Position numbers and translations under genes: made by a program
Part shown: in pieces, positions 23,838 through 36,365 of the stretch
Numbering within the stretch: the first letter of the stretch is position 1
How the letters are laid out: each line of letters begins with the position of its first letter
From: Tubulanus polymorphus
Lineage: Eukaryota; Nemertea; Palaeonemertea; Tubulaniformes; Tubulanidae
NCBI RefSeq assembly: GCF_964204645.1
Contig: NC_134030.1
Span: 9,114,278 to 9,174,277 of the forward strand
Reading direction: 5' to 3'
DNA length: 60,000 nt
The notes under the pieces: generated by a model
What the model saw: the letters and a program-made list of their open reading frames with translations, nothing else
Told to the model about the DNA's origin: nothing
The model's database searches: none

Positions 23838-24067
23838 CCTAAATGGCTTAGTTCTATGGCAAATCTTACGACTCAAGTCTTAAGACTACTTTTGGACTTA
23901 AGTCAAGACTATGCAACTGGGTCCTATAGCTGGTTCTTTAGTCATGGCTTACACTAAAGAAATGTATAAGTCGAGACCGACTTAGTTCTATAGCAAATCT
24001 AACAACTTCTAGTATTCTTTAGACTCAAAACCTCTTTTCGACTTAGGTCTCGACTATGGAACCGGCC
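23838..24067. repeat. GGCCGGTTCC-AGTC family repeat, longest copy
   Basis: Many variants of GACTTAAGTC/GTCTTAAGACT in both orientations, internal repeats of TTAGTTCTATRGCAAATCT, and the terminal block CTATGGAACCGGCCCC. The internal direct repeat spacing is about 140 bp. Non-coding, probably a non-autonomous DNA element. Confidence 0.6.
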
Positions 24068-26668
24068 CCCGTGCTCGGCATTTTATAGTTACTCACAGAA
24101 GCTCGTTTTCTATAACAACTTGTTGTTGAATAGTATTTAAACCCGACTTTTAACCAGAATATGCTAAACAAATCCCAGCCCGACATTTCACCGTTTAGGT
24201 AATTCAAATCGTTTCCCCTCGCTAGAAAAAAAACCGTACGCAAATGAGAGCATCCGCACGGTTCTGCTGCTTCGCTTCGTCACGGAAATATACGACAAAA
24301 CGATACTTCATCGACTGGGCTGGCTAATGTACGGATCGATTCGTTTCTCATTGCATTTAAGCATTCTTGACGTGTGCTATTAAGATATCAAGATAACAAA
24401 TAAGCCGAAAGACATTTTTCTCAAATATTCGACAGACAACACTTCATTTTCGACGTTTTCATTTGATTAGCGTAATTTCGGTTCCATTATTGCTCTCATT
24501 ATTCAAGGCGTATTTATAATGCGCGTCGAGAAACTCGGAGCTTTTATCGCGAATTGCACTGACGACGACGGAGTTTTCCGAGTGATTTTTTTTCAATCCA
24601 TTTTCAAGCATTTCACCAGAGTCCTAAATCGAGGAAAAAACCTAACATAGATTCTCATGATACGAGGTTTCGAGTTCGTTGGTTAATAATTTTACAGATT
24701 TATCGTGACAATTAATTCAAGTCAGATGTTTAAAGGGATAATCAAAATCGAAGTATCAATTACTATACTGTATATCTGTTATATTTATGATGTTATCATA
24801 GCCTACTATCTTTATTCAATCAGATTTTAGAATAATGAAAATTGAGAATGATATCGTTGTACTTGTTGATGGTTGATGATAACGCCATCGCGTTCAAGTT
24901 TGCTTGCGGGAATATACCCTACCAATGTATCGAATGTATCAAATGTCTTGAAACTCCAACGAAATAAATTAGGCTTTTGTATCAAAGGGTTTCTGCTCGA
25001 AATGTTGGGCTCGTGCTTTAAACGTTATTGGACTTTCAAGGTTAAATATGCGAATGTTTTTTCTTTGTGAAATATATTTTAACGAAACAAACGTCTTTTC
25101 GGCTGCTTGTCTGTTCTTCGTTAGATTTCCGATGTTGCGGGCTACGGATCTACGGATCTAACGAGTTCTTAAATGGAATTATACACGTATGTATGATGTA
25201 GCAGATCAGAACACTGGAAACAAAAGATGGCAGATGGCATCACTGATTGTATAAACATACGAAAGAATAACGGAATGAATAACCTTTATAGTTGCAGCTT
25301 TTATATCGGTTAAAAACAAATCATCAAGATTTCAATTTTTATGAAAATAGCTCCGCTCTCTATACCTGGTATATATGTAAACTTCATTGTTTAAAAGTTC
25401 TAAAGACATCACAAGCAAATTCATCTTATATGAGTCTTGTTGATATTTGGTAAGAACATGACAGACGGAATGTCTAAACTTGCAACTCCTGTCAATCTCC
25501 GGAATATAATAGAAGCGACCACAGGTTTCAGCCAGAACTCATAAAATATTCAAAATGCCTTGCAGGTATCATATCCTACTTCTTTTTTGTCGTCGAACAT
25601 TTTTTTGTGATCGTCTCGCGCTCGAGCATAAAAGTTTCATTTCCCTTGCATTTCGGCGCCACCTGCGCGGACCACGAATCGGACCAACGCTTCCGGTTTC
25701 GCGTCTGGTCTAATTTCAGCATGGATTCTGGGATTTTGAACTCGAATGCGATTATTTAGCACAGGAACTATCATGCTTTTTTTCTAGTTCATGCAATTCG
25801 ATTTTTAGTGACCGTTGGAATTTGACGAATGTCAGATGATCCGCAGAATAGATCTTTGTTTGTAATTAGAAAATTCTTCCGGGCCAACAATTTCAGACTG
25901 ACGAATCTTTCGAAAACGTTTACGCTCAACGGGTATGGAGTAATATGTCTAGCCATTTGACATTGAATAGTTTTCCTCGGAAAAATTAACGAATATAGAT
26001 ATATTCTACTACCAAAGGGATGCTTTGAAGTGAATACGCTAATGAATAAGTTAGTTTTAGCGGCTGTACTCTCTTTGTTGCAGGGGAATGGATGTTTACA
26101 TTAGTTTTTCCATCGTTCAATCAACGCTTTCGCTGTTCAGTCTTTGCCGGATCGAATCTGCGCTTATGAAGTTAACGTTAGTGGTGACAAGAACTAATAT
26201 AATCCGTCTGCAGTTAATAACTCGGACAACCGCCGCGAAAAAACAATGATCGCCTTCCCGCTTACGAGTTCGTTTAAGCGAAAACGGGCCATTACTCATA
26301 CTTCAGTAACTAAACCTCAACTAAACGCTGGCGTTATTAACGAAAATATCACCGAGCCCAGTGAAACCGGGCCCAGTTGACCTAGTTAAATCAGTCGACC
26401 GATTCGTCGAACAACGATAAATGAAACTGGCTCGGTTCATCAGTAAACTCAATTTCCATTTGTGATAAGGTGTCGGCTGTAGCCGGCGGGCTCAGTGGGC
26501 TTAGTAAATCGGGTTTATTGAAAATGTAGTTTTCCGTGTACGGATATAACCAGAAGGTACCGCAGTTCGTTTTCATCAACAGATTCTTTTACCGTCGACT
26601 TCTTTTTACCTTCGCCACCATTTTGTTGAGCCGTGCTTTGAAATGAAGTATATGCATAGAGGAAGCAG

Positions 26669-26917
26669 GAGCGGATCAAGAAATTTGAGCAGAGGGGGTC
26701 AAGCGCAGCGTTTTCCCAGATTTCAATGAGAAATGCATTCATAAAAATCTGTACATTTACAGTAATTTCTGACAAACGCCGAAACAGAAATCGATAAAGA
26801 TTTGAATTGTGGTAAGTTTCATCATTAATATGATTGATATCGCTATCAGAACAATTCCGAACACGGAACATTTCGAGACCCCCTGAAATCCCCCGTTCGA
26901 TCCGCCCCCGAGAAGCC
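26669..26917. mobile_element. MITE-like element with GCGGATC ends
   Basis: The left end GGAGCGGATCAAGAAATTTG, followed by GAGGGGGTC, is inverted at the right end (complement GGGGGCGGATCGAACGGGGG, then AGGGGGTC). The interior is AT-rich and non-coding. About 250 bp. Confidence 0.65.
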
Positions 26918-27704
26918 ACATTCTCTGGAATATTCTCTCAACTATAGCGGGTATATGATGTCGAATTATTTCGGATAAAGTTTCAACGATCGCCGTTTGT
27001 TTTATTTTCACGACGCCACTCGTCGACGCGAACACCTTTCCGTTCTTATAATGTACTTACTTATATACAAGAAACAATATATAATGGAATTAGTGATGAT
27101 GGAGAAAGAGGCGGCTTTTCATATTGTGTGTTAATTAACTTAGAAACAAAATACTGGACATGTTATACACACAGCGCCGAACGGATGTACATTTCACGTG
27201 ACAACGGAATCATTTGCTGTTTAATGAGGCTTGAATCCTGTAATTACGGCACATCAGTTGCAACTAATCAATATCATCAACTTCTTACTCCTACATCATG
27301 ATATTGTCATTAAAGCATATACATATATATCACTGCGTCTGGTTTAAACCGAAACTCTTTCGGTAGGTTCTTTTAGTAGGAGGACACGAAGTTCATTATA
27401 AATCTCATCATTACAATGTTTCAGGAAAGTTTCATTTTCTCTAGAACGTTGGGACGTTTCTGAACCGACTAATGAAAAAAGTAGCACTGTAAAAAATATT
27501 TTGATAAGTCGATAAGTTAACAGACGTGCGTTCTGTTGGCGGCGTAAATATTTCAATATAAGTGACCCACGCCATAATGAATAATTTGTCCTTTGAGGAT
27601 ATGGATGATTCGAAAAGAAGTTCTAGAAGATCAGAGAAGAATATTGCTGCTGGAACAGTGTGGCGTATTAGAACCGCGTTGCGTAGTTTCGGTGTTAAAC
27701 GATA

Positions 27705-27880
27705 CGCGGTAATAATGCCAGGGGCAAAAATGTCGTAGGTAAAAATGCCAGATGGAACATGCAGATAATTCATAGACACATTTTTACCTCTGGTATTTTT
27801 ACCCATGGTACATTTTCACCTCTGATATTTTATGGCATTATTACCAATGGTATTTTTTTACCTTTGACAATATTTACTGG
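27705..27880. repeat. Internally repetitive foldback (CCTCTGGTATTTTTACC units)
   Basis: GGTAATAATGCCAGGGGC at the left is mirrored by GGCATTATTACCAATGG at the right. Between them TACCTCTGGTATTTTTACCC-like units recur in both orientations at least four times. Confidence 0.6.
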
Positions 27881-30260
27881 GTTAATAAACACACGAGGTC
27901 CTTAACCAATCATTTACTACCGGGACCTCAACCAATCAAGTACCTCGACTAAAGCTTCTGTTCGAATGTTTCCTTTCATCCATCAAAAACGTTTTAAGAG
28001 CTTGAATAAGATTTCCCACTATTATAGCGCTACGGCTTTTTCGATTTGAAACGAAATCCCTATTGAATCTGGAATTATCAATACATCCATCCACACGCAG
28101 TTGCATTTTTAACATTTATTCGCCATATTTGTACGCAGATACATTCAAGTGCACGAACAAAAGAAAAATAAAGGCCTTGGACTGAAATACGGCTAGCGTC
28201 GTTAGTGATATTTGGCATATTGCGTTATGTGGTGACGGCTGTCTGATATAATGCCACTACATTTTTATGTTGCACTGATAAAACGCCGCAACTCCGGTAT
28301 CCGTTGACGAATCGCCGAGATCGTGAGCTATGTTTTACTTTTTTGTTGCCAGGTTTTTGTAGTACAAACAATATCATTGCGAGCTACATTCGTTGGTAGC
28401 ATGGCACGATTTACCGTCGGACCCCCGGGTGCGCGGAGCTACCTATTTCGAACCTAATTCCGCGTTGTGATGTATAATCTCGGCGGTATAACGCGATACT
28501 CATAATACGATATCGAAATAATGGAAAATTTTTAAAATAACGCGTTAAAACTTGAAATTTCACGTCAGGCAAAAATACAATGCCGGGAATCTCCGGTGTA
28601 GGGAAGACACTAGCCAAATGTTTCATGTCAAAGACGCGCAACATGCAGCAAAATCAACGACCACTATAGTCACAAAAAGCAAAATGAATCTAGGATATAT
28701 ATGCTGGCAAAATGATTGTAAAATATGCATATCAATGTGCCCAGGACGTCCTATAATCGATTTCCTATATCCAACGTAAATGCGGTATTCTGATTACCTT
28801 TTTGTCAAAAACAAATAATGTTCAATTCTTGGAAGGAAGATCAGTTTTAATCGTCCTTTACTGATTCACAGGGAAACGCTTCCCCACGCACGCGCTGTGC
28901 TTTACTACGGCATCGACTGTTTGGTTGTTGGTAACTGTGGAATTAGAATAATGATGATTTAAGTAAAACCAAGGTATTTTATCGCCCGTTATCTTGCTCA
29001 ATAAAACTCGAATACGCTGAGTCAGTCGGAGAGGGAACTAAATCATATCAATTTTATATCCTATTCTATATCGTATCCTGGTCACTGTGTGCAAAGCGGT
29101 AAAACACTTTTGAAATTTGCCTGCGAGGGATTTCGTTCCAAGTAAAGCATTTGAATATAATCAAAGGTACAATCCCCGTTGAGAGAAATGTTTGATTTCG
29201 CCGCGTGTTTCATGATTGATTCTGAATGGCTGGTCTGTCGAATGTTCAGATTGAAGAAGTATTTGATATTTCTAGTTGGTAAGAAGAATTTATAGCAAAA
29301 GTAGTAGCTCACAAAGCATACGCAATGGTTCACAAAGCAAATGAACTATAATTGCATTTTTGAGATGATAGACCTTCGAATATTAGACCGCCAATACGTG
29401 AGAGCTACCGACCGTTAATGTAAATGCGACTTAACTTTGTAGAAATATTCAAAACCTTCTTTCAACGTTGAAAAAGAGGATATATAAAGCATTTACCGAA
29501 AATATGGCCATCAATTTTAGAATAGCCCATACACTCTGACGTGGAGAATAGATAATAAGTTAAAAACCGACGGCATACAAAATATACACTTGACGATGGT
29601 CGCCGGAGAGGGTCCACAGTGACTATAGCGGATATAAATCTCAATGTAGAGTTAACAGATAAAAACCCAACAAAGAAACTGATACAATAATGAATTAATG
29701 TGATTCGAAACTGTTTCATAATAAACTTTTCCACATATCTGCTGTGGGATCTTATTGGTTAGAGTCGAAAATGTTGTGTCTTTTGACTTCAATTTTTTAC
29801 AAATAAAATTCGCTTTTAGTCTTCTAAACTTTGTTTATAATGAGTTTTTAACTCATCATTGTCACCAATTGCTTTATCGCGACTCATTGTCTTATTTCAT
29901 TTTATTCTCATTGTTCAATTTTATTCTGTATTTTCTATTCTGTAAAGCGCCTAATGATGATAACAATAATAATACATGGTCACCGAGGAGTTGAAATGAT
30001 AAGACGAGCTGCTTCTTATTACCGAGGTATAAGGCATCATAGCAGCCCCGAATTTTTACCGAGAGCTTCTATGTGAGATTTCTGCCGCTATACCTATGCA
30101 TCATGTGCGATTCGATTAATTTGTCATTGTTCAAAAATAGAGCGAAAAATCCGCGCGCGCTTCGTCGTCGTCTTCGTCGTTGTGTTGTTTGGTTTGCGAG
30201 ACGCAGACGTGCGACGACGAAGAAACCGACAAAGATTCGCCGCTTACATTGCACGCCGTT

Positions 30261-30365
30261 TTACACGTTGCACTTGCAATTAAGGCCCCGAAGCCGAGAG
30301 CTGTTTATCATCAAAAGGACAGCGATGACAAAACACAAACCAGCATATGAACGTCTTATATCCAT
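30261..30365 (-). CDS. Candidate secreted small peptide / signal-peptide exon (unrecognised)
   Basis: ATG at 30,365 in a good context (GAA before, G after) opens a 34-residue frame. It has a basic start (MDIRRSYAG), an 11-residue hydrophobic core (LCFVIAVLLMI), a polar c-region (NSSRLRG) and then NCKCNV before TAA. As a complete ORF it is very short. As an exon it could end at GTGTAA (30,266) or GTAAAA (30,264); both are mediocre donors and neither is phase 1, so it does not fit the neuropeptide exon at 11.7 kb. A TAATATAAGG sequence lies about 180 bp upstream on the same strand. The gene would sit inside the predicted neuropeptide intron. Function unknown; it could be chance. Confidence 0.3.
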   Translation of the reverse strand: MDIRRSYAGLCFVIAVLLMINSSRLRGLNCKCNV

Positions 30366-30606
30366 TTCGCGGCGGCGACATCGACAAGATTTGCCTTCGA
30401 CGCCCCCGCTGCTCGAAATATGCAGTACATCGTTTTCCCACACGTACGTAATGGTGGGATATCGATGGATCGGAGGTTTCGGCTCCTCGTTATTTTCTTG
30501 TTTAATCTTATATCGATAAAGAACTAGTATTTCGCACCTTATATTACTAATTGAAGCGAATGTGACAATCATATAGGCTCTTGTTTTCTATTATCGTAGT
30601 TCTTAT

Positions 30607-30790
30607 TAGGTGTCGCTATTATCACAGGGTTCATACGGGGTTTGGAAAGTTTTCGCAAATGGTCTCAAAATGGTCTTTTTTGTCCAGGCCATGAAAACTA
30701 TATGGAAATCTTATTTTTTTCTCTCTGGCTATGGGAAATCCGATTATGGTCTCAAAACTAAATTTATTCTATTTAGGCTATGCCTAAATG
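30607..30790. repeat. Interspersed repeat fragment (GGGTTCATACGGGGTTTGG)
   Basis: The motif GGGTTCATACGGGGTTTGGA followed by repeated ATGGTCTCAAAA and CTATGGAAA/CTATGGGAAA blocks looks like a family I associate with many invertebrate genomes. No second copy in the window. Confidence 0.35.
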
Positions 30791-31930
30791 TCTTACTACA
30801 CTTGATAACACACTTTATGAAAACGCTTCGTCGATGGTATTGATTATTAACACCTATTTACTTTAACCAGGCCTACATTGCCTGTTCTAGGTTGGCGATA
30901 TGGAAGGGATATTGGAAATCTATGATTCTGGGTATGGAAAAGTTATGGAAAATGAAATTGGGAACCCACAAGAACCCTCTATTACGGCCATTTTTAAGTT
31001 GGACGCATGGCCGTCTGTGCATTCGGTGCCAATGATTGTCGCCGAGATTGCAGGAAGCAACAAGCGAGAGATCATGTCCAGCTAGAGTCACTCAGTTGCT
31101 GGAAATCTCAACTGAGTTTCGCCAAGGTTTCTTCGGTACCCATCGCTTCGTTTCCCATCTTATCGTTATGAGGCCCGTGTTTCATCAAATCGACTTGAAC
31201 TTTAAGACTATGACGTCATCCATCCACAACCTCACACGAGAGAATCCCAACCTATTTCCCGCATTCATGCCAAGAATCTAGCTAATCGCGTCGAATTCTA
31301 CGAGAAAGATATCAGGATCGCTCTATAATACGATCGCATCGGGTTTCTTGTGCAGAAGAGGCGATTATTTACGTACGCGCGCCTACGATCGGCTTCCGGA
31401 GTTCCATCCGGTGCGTCCTAGATTATAAAGGAGAGTTATGTTGGTCGAGTCATAAACCGACGGAAAAAAATTCAAAATTTCCTTTTCTGACGAGTAGAAA
31501 TTGCGGTACGTGTCGAAATCGCTGAAAACGGCTCGCGTATCATAAATTTTGAATGAAGTCAATTTGTGACCGACATCGTTTGCCGATGCCTCATTAAGAG
31601 CCCTGCGACGAATTTTGTTTTTAGAGAAAACGAAACTATGTACTGAACGGAATGGATTCCGTCGTTGTTGCAAACGATCACCAGGCGTCCCGGCCCGATA
31701 CAGTCAATAATTTATCATTTCTCGAGAAAAATGTATATGAATAATTTGTGGTGTGCACGTCATTCTAACGGGCCAGGAAACAATGAGCCGATATGGTCGC
31801 TTGTTTACATTAGCTCATTTCAGATTGATTATAATACTGTTCAACTTTTTACTCCGTACTTTACTTGTGGCAACGTCTAAATTATAATTGTGTAAAATTG
31901 ATGTTAAACTGGCCCTTGCTGGTGCGGCTG

Positions 31931-32440
31931 CATCCTCCCTCGGATGGGATTCGAACCTGATGGTATCGCTACACTCAGTCACGGCACGAACCCCTGGCAC
32001 AGTTGACCGGGGGCGAACTCTTTTATCAGATCGGAGAATCCGTTTGCCTCCAATCGTACTCTTTTATTGGTCACGTGACTTTTTGGAGTCTCCGAAACCT
32101 CGTTTCTGTCGAGGTGGTGTGATTCGGATTTTGTGTGGAGCCAACCGGAGATTTCGGACGGAGACTTCGGAGGTCATAAAAGAGTACGCCCCGGGTGAGC
32201 AGGTACATGCGCAGCTTTGCCGCACGAAAACTTGCGGCACCAATCAGATTGCTCTTTGTATAATCGCTGCGCGGAAGAACTATAAATGGGAAAACCCGGG
32301 CTAAAATAAAACGGGATATCTGATTGGCTAATAATGACATCATCTAAGCTGCGCGTGTAGCTGCGCACTCGGTCCAATGTGGCAGGGTTTCGTACCGTGG
32401 CAAGATGCCATCAGGTTCGAATCCCTGCCGTGGGAGGAGG
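31931..32440. mobile_element. tRNA-like foldback element, copy 3, with nested insertion and 9-bp duplication
   Basis: Begins CATCCTCCCTCGGATGGG and ends GTTCGAATCCCTGCCGTGGG plus AGGAGG. The flanks GTGCGGCTG (31,922-31,930) and GTGTGGCTG (32,441-32,449) form a 9-bp duplication with one mismatch. Without the nested 179-bp element and its 5-bp duplication it is about 326 bp and aligns along its length with the 3,297 copy. Confidence 0.8.
32012..32190. mobile_element. Nested 179-bp element inside foldback copy 3
   Basis: Inverted ends GGCGAACTCTTTTAT and (complement) GGCGTACTCTTTTAT, with CCGGG duplicated on both sides (32,007-32,011 and 32,191-32,195). Uninterrupted sister copies read straight through this point (ACCGGGTGCGCAGG at 3.38 kb), which proves insertion. 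A third ACTCTTTTAT lies inside. Confidence 0.8.
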
Positions 32441-32714
32441 GTGTGGCTGCTGCTGCCGCTGCTGTTAAATCTCCTTAACTTTTCACTTACAACACTTATA
32501 TTGATATCGTGCACTAAGCTATTGAAACTTTTTTGTCAATGCAAATATTCTTTATTCAATAAAATTATATTTATCTATATATCTTTTCTCCAGTTGAAAC
32601 CGATATCGTCTATCTGGCTTAAGTCCAACGCACACGTGTCGAGTGCAATAACGACATCTTTTCTATTTTATATTCACTACTTCTTATTGTTATTTTAATC
32701 GTTAATTGGATATT

Positions 32715-32780
32715 CTCAATATCATCATTATCAATATTATTATTATCATTATCATTATTATTATCATTACTATCATTATA
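32715..32780. repeat. (ATT/ATC)n imperfect microsatellite
   Basis: A run of ATTATT and ATCATT triplets, about 65 bp. Confidence 0.85.
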
Positions 32781-33815
32781 TTGTCTTTCTCGAGAGGAAG
32801 GAATGGTTTCGACTTTACCCCTCTCGGAAAAATTGTCGATTTTATGCGATTTGGCCGTCTTTCAAATTTTTCTTTCGGCACTTCTTGTCATCTAATAAAA
32901 ATGAACGGGAACCAAACGGCAGAAAACGAATTGGCCCCGATAGAGAAAAAGAAATTTTTGATTTTCCGCCACATTCTTAGCGTCCGCGGGAATCAATTCT
33001 GGAAATTTGCGACTTGAAAAAATCCCAAATGGCGACAAATCAAATCATAGAATTGCCGACAATGCTATCGGTTTTTCCGAGTAGACAATTCGGATATGAT
33101 TATATATATATACATATATATTATATAAGATTTTTTACCCACGTTCTTCGAGTCACAGTTTAAAAATACTCATAAGCGGGTGACGATATATTTAGATAGA
33201 TTTAAACGCAGTGTTTACAGCTGTTGGCGAGTCCAACCGTACAGGATGTATACAGCTGAACAAATACACCTCATTTTCGTAAGCCGTTGGCCGTCGATGG
33301 ACGACGCTTGTAATCGTTTTCGACGATCTTAAGCCGAATCCCCGCGATGGACAACGCTAAATATATATTCAAAGGGATTTTGTAATGCGACACGGGCGTC
33401 GTCTATTCATCTCGCCCTAGACCCAGGGGCTGCACGGTGTTTATTTATATATACATGTACTCAGCACTTTATCATATATAGAACAGCGTGAAAAGACGGA
33501 AGCAGAGGTCTCAAACATTTGACATACGTGGGGATGCAACTCTTATCGACCATTAATTCAATATTAGACTCATGTCGAATAGTTTTCCAACGTTGTCACG
33601 TAAATGTAACAAGCATGCTACATTTTTAGACCAGTCGATGCTTGCTGTGTTTTTTATTCGCATAGAGAACGGCAGATGATTTAACGTACCCCGCTGGTAT
33701 CACACAAATATCGAAATCTTCAATCGAGGCGATACGGCGGTACCGATATGGATGCAGCATAAGTAGAGATGAAAGTTTTCTCATTGCTATTGATGCAACA
33801 CCATGTCCGTGTTTT

Positions 33816-34019
33816 GAGAATCCCCCACTTATGTAGCGAGATAGATGAAGGCCGAAAAGTTTCTTTAAAGCTGATAATTTATTGATTCGCCGTTTCGACT
33901 GGTCATATATTCCTGAAGATGACTATTAGGTTATAGTCGAAACATCGAATCAATAAATTATTAGCTTAAAGGAATCCTTTCGGACTACAATTTTCGCGTT
34001 ATATTAGCGTGTGATTCTC
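33816..34019. mobile_element. CTGAAGA/CGAAA foldback element, copy 1
   Basis: Outer ends GAGAATCCCCCACTTATG and GCGTGTGATTCTC are inverted. Inner arms of about 32 bp around AATTTATTGATTCG and CGAATCAATAAATT are nearly perfect. Between the arms is CTGAAGA, a GACTAT/ATAGTC hairpin and CGAAAC (33,913-33,943). Confidence 0.7.
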
Positions 34020-34452
34020 AAGTTACTATTCCAATCGAAATTTTACAAAAGTTACTCGAAACTATAGCCTAAACCTTTCGAAATACGGTGGGTTAACATT
34101 CCGATAAAGAATACCCGATGATTCGAAAGAGAGTACCGTAAGCCTGCGATTATATTTTGCTCGAATCTCTGAATTTGAGATATAACGTAAAATCTAACGC
34201 ATAGATTGAATTTCTAGTAAGGATCTCGAATTTAACATTGGTATCAATAAAAAGTGAACAGCCCTAAATTTCTGAAAAAAACTCCGTACAAAATTAATCG
34301 GGTTCTCGGCGATAGAGGGTGAATGGAAATTAATTCCTAAATGACTTTGAAAACGCACGAATTTTCTCTTTTCATATACATCGTGAGCTGAGATTTACAG
34401 TCTACAGTAGAATAAGGCTTCAGTTGAGATATCCCCTGGTCACGAGCCAGAT

Positions 34453-34481
34453 ACAATTATAATATAAATAATAGTTATAAC

Positions 34482-34516
<35 letters not shown>

Positions 34517-34627
34517 TGAAAATAAAATAATAATGATTATTATGATAATAATAAGAAATAATAACAATAATAATAATAATTTTTATAACAATTATAATAA
34601 TAATGAAAAAAACAATAATAATAATAA
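34453..34627. repeat. (AAT)n-rich microsatellite
   Basis: About 175 bp of AATAAT/ATAATG repeats with interruptions; GC very low. Confidence 0.9.
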
Positions 34628-36277
34628 CCCTTATCAGAATATCTATCGCGAGTAGATGAAACAAACCAACGAATAAATGAGTAACGTTTATATGACAAGT
34701 TGAATCGACGTTTTAAAATGAGTCAAGCTCGTGGATGAATTTTCTAGAACTTTTCTATACTTTCCCCAAATATCTGAATGTTGGTTCTTTTGAAATGAAC
34801 GTCGGGGTTGGGTTTTCTACGCGTTTGGCGCTGATCGATTCCACCATCGATTCGGCGATGTTGTCATCGCTTTACTTTAGAGTCGGTTAAAGTTTAGAAT
34901 AATTGAATCGATTTTCGAATTACTAAAAGCATTTGAAGATGAAAAAACCCGTTCGTTATTAAACGTCGACGAACGATGCAATACAATCGCACTCGCAAAC
35001 TGAATTACTATCGATTTTCAGGTCTTTTTGTTTTTCGAACTTGAATTACCGACGAGTGCACTATAGCTCCAATCTGTTCGTTCGATGAAGAACGTGGTGC
35101 TTTTTTCATTAATTTGTCGGTAACGCTGTGACGTCATCATAACTTAAAAAGGGAAATTTAGACATTCACGTACATTTTAAAAGCATCGATTAATTCAATA
35201 TTACAGCGATAAATACGAAAGACACACAATCATTTCATTCCATGTTTTAGTTACTTTTGCCTTAACTTAACTTTAATTTTGTTGACAAACAAAGGTTACA
35301 ATGGATATAGCAATCATGAGTGGTGTAATAACAACAAGCGAAATTTACAAAGACACTTACAAGAAGTTACGATATTTTCATCGACGCCAAACTAAATGAA
35401 GTCGATAAGCCCGAATGGTCCGACGCCCGATATGCCTGGTGCAATTTGAAGACATGATTCGATAAACTAATACCAATACCCATCATATCCGTCGCAGAAA
35501 TGAGAGCTTTAAAAGTTTGAAGGTAATACCGTCAGTCGGCCCAAAAACGACTGAGGTAAAGCTTTAAAGTTTACGTAGATTGCCGAAACGCCTAAGGCAT
35601 AATCTCGCAATGTCAGATGTATAATATCATCATCATCATCATCAAGAACAAAACTCTTTTTCGAGCTCGCGAATCGATGATCAGTCCGTGATGTCAATTC
35701 GACGGCGGGGTGGCGTTTTTGATGGTCCGCGGTCGTTAAAATAATTGGAAGCTATGTTGGATAATTTTACTATATATATTATACACGTTTCGCTCACAGC
35801 GTCTAGAATTTGACATTTAACGGATGAACATCGGGTTCGTACTCCTACGCGCGCTTTGATGACTTATAACGAGATCTCCGTTCAATTAAAGTCGTTATGC
35901 ACAACAATAAGTCGAGTTTTCACTGTGGTTTCGAATCATATTCACTGTCATCCGTTATCTATTGTCTGACAAAACGAAGGCTTTCTTATGATGAATTGTA
36001 TAAACTGTCACTATATTATCGGCGTGTCCCCGAGAAAATCGTTTGCCATTTCGAAAAAGTTTCTTAAATTCAAGTCGTATCATTGTAAAGCTATTAACTA
36101 TTATACGCGTAAAACTTGTCAAACCGTTGTCTTATTTTATCACGACGTTCATACGAAAACCAGAATACATAACCCGAAATACGACGAGTCAATCGAAGAT
36201 TTCAGAATTTTCTTTATAGTTTAAAGTAAAATACAAAACTATACATGTATATAAAGAGAAACAATTTTTTTACTTAC

Positions 36278-36365
36278 CTAGTTTTGAACTGCTGATTTCG
36301 CCGGCTGCGACTACCACGACGAATAGTACGGCTATCGATACATAGATAAGATTTTTCGAGTCCAT
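36278..36365 (-). CDS. Signal-peptide exon, predicted first coding exon of the neuropeptide precursor
   Basis: ATG at 36,365 starts 29 codons plus one base: a short polar start (MDSKN), a hydrophobic core (LIYVSIAVLFVVVVAA) and a probable cleavage near AAG-EISSSKL. The exon ends at a consensus donor (CTAG then GTAAGT, 36,277 downwards) in phase 1. It begins at 36,402 after the acceptor CGCTCATTTCAG, so an upstream untranslated exon is likely. A TATA box lies 314 bp upstream on this strand. Phase 1 matches the neuropeptide exon at 11,738; joining completes a Glu codon and leads into the spacer SLQKYLGEE. No other exon of that phase was recognised between them. A signal exon plus one large peptide exon, split just after the signal peptide, is a common neuropeptide gene layout. 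The link over about 24.5 kb is inference; the exon could belong to another secreted protein. Confidence 0.65.

Larger units (their letters stand above)
11739..36277 (-). other. Predicted 24.5-kb intron of the neuropeptide gene, repeat-filled
   Basis: Inferred from matching strand, phase and splice signals of the flanking exons. Repeats inside are listed separately. Within it, 13.1-14.4, 17.0-19.5, 19.7-20.9, 24.1-26.6, 28.0-30.2, 33.1-33.8 and 34.6-36.2 kb show no gene or repeat I can support beyond short microsatellites (for example CAT repeats at 35,628-35,645). Additional small exons in this span cannot be excluded. Confidence 0.45.

Noticed and set aside
30073-30519. 148-codon + strand Arg-rich frame
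   Set aside because: Starts without ATG, composition driven by CGTCGT runs, no motif.
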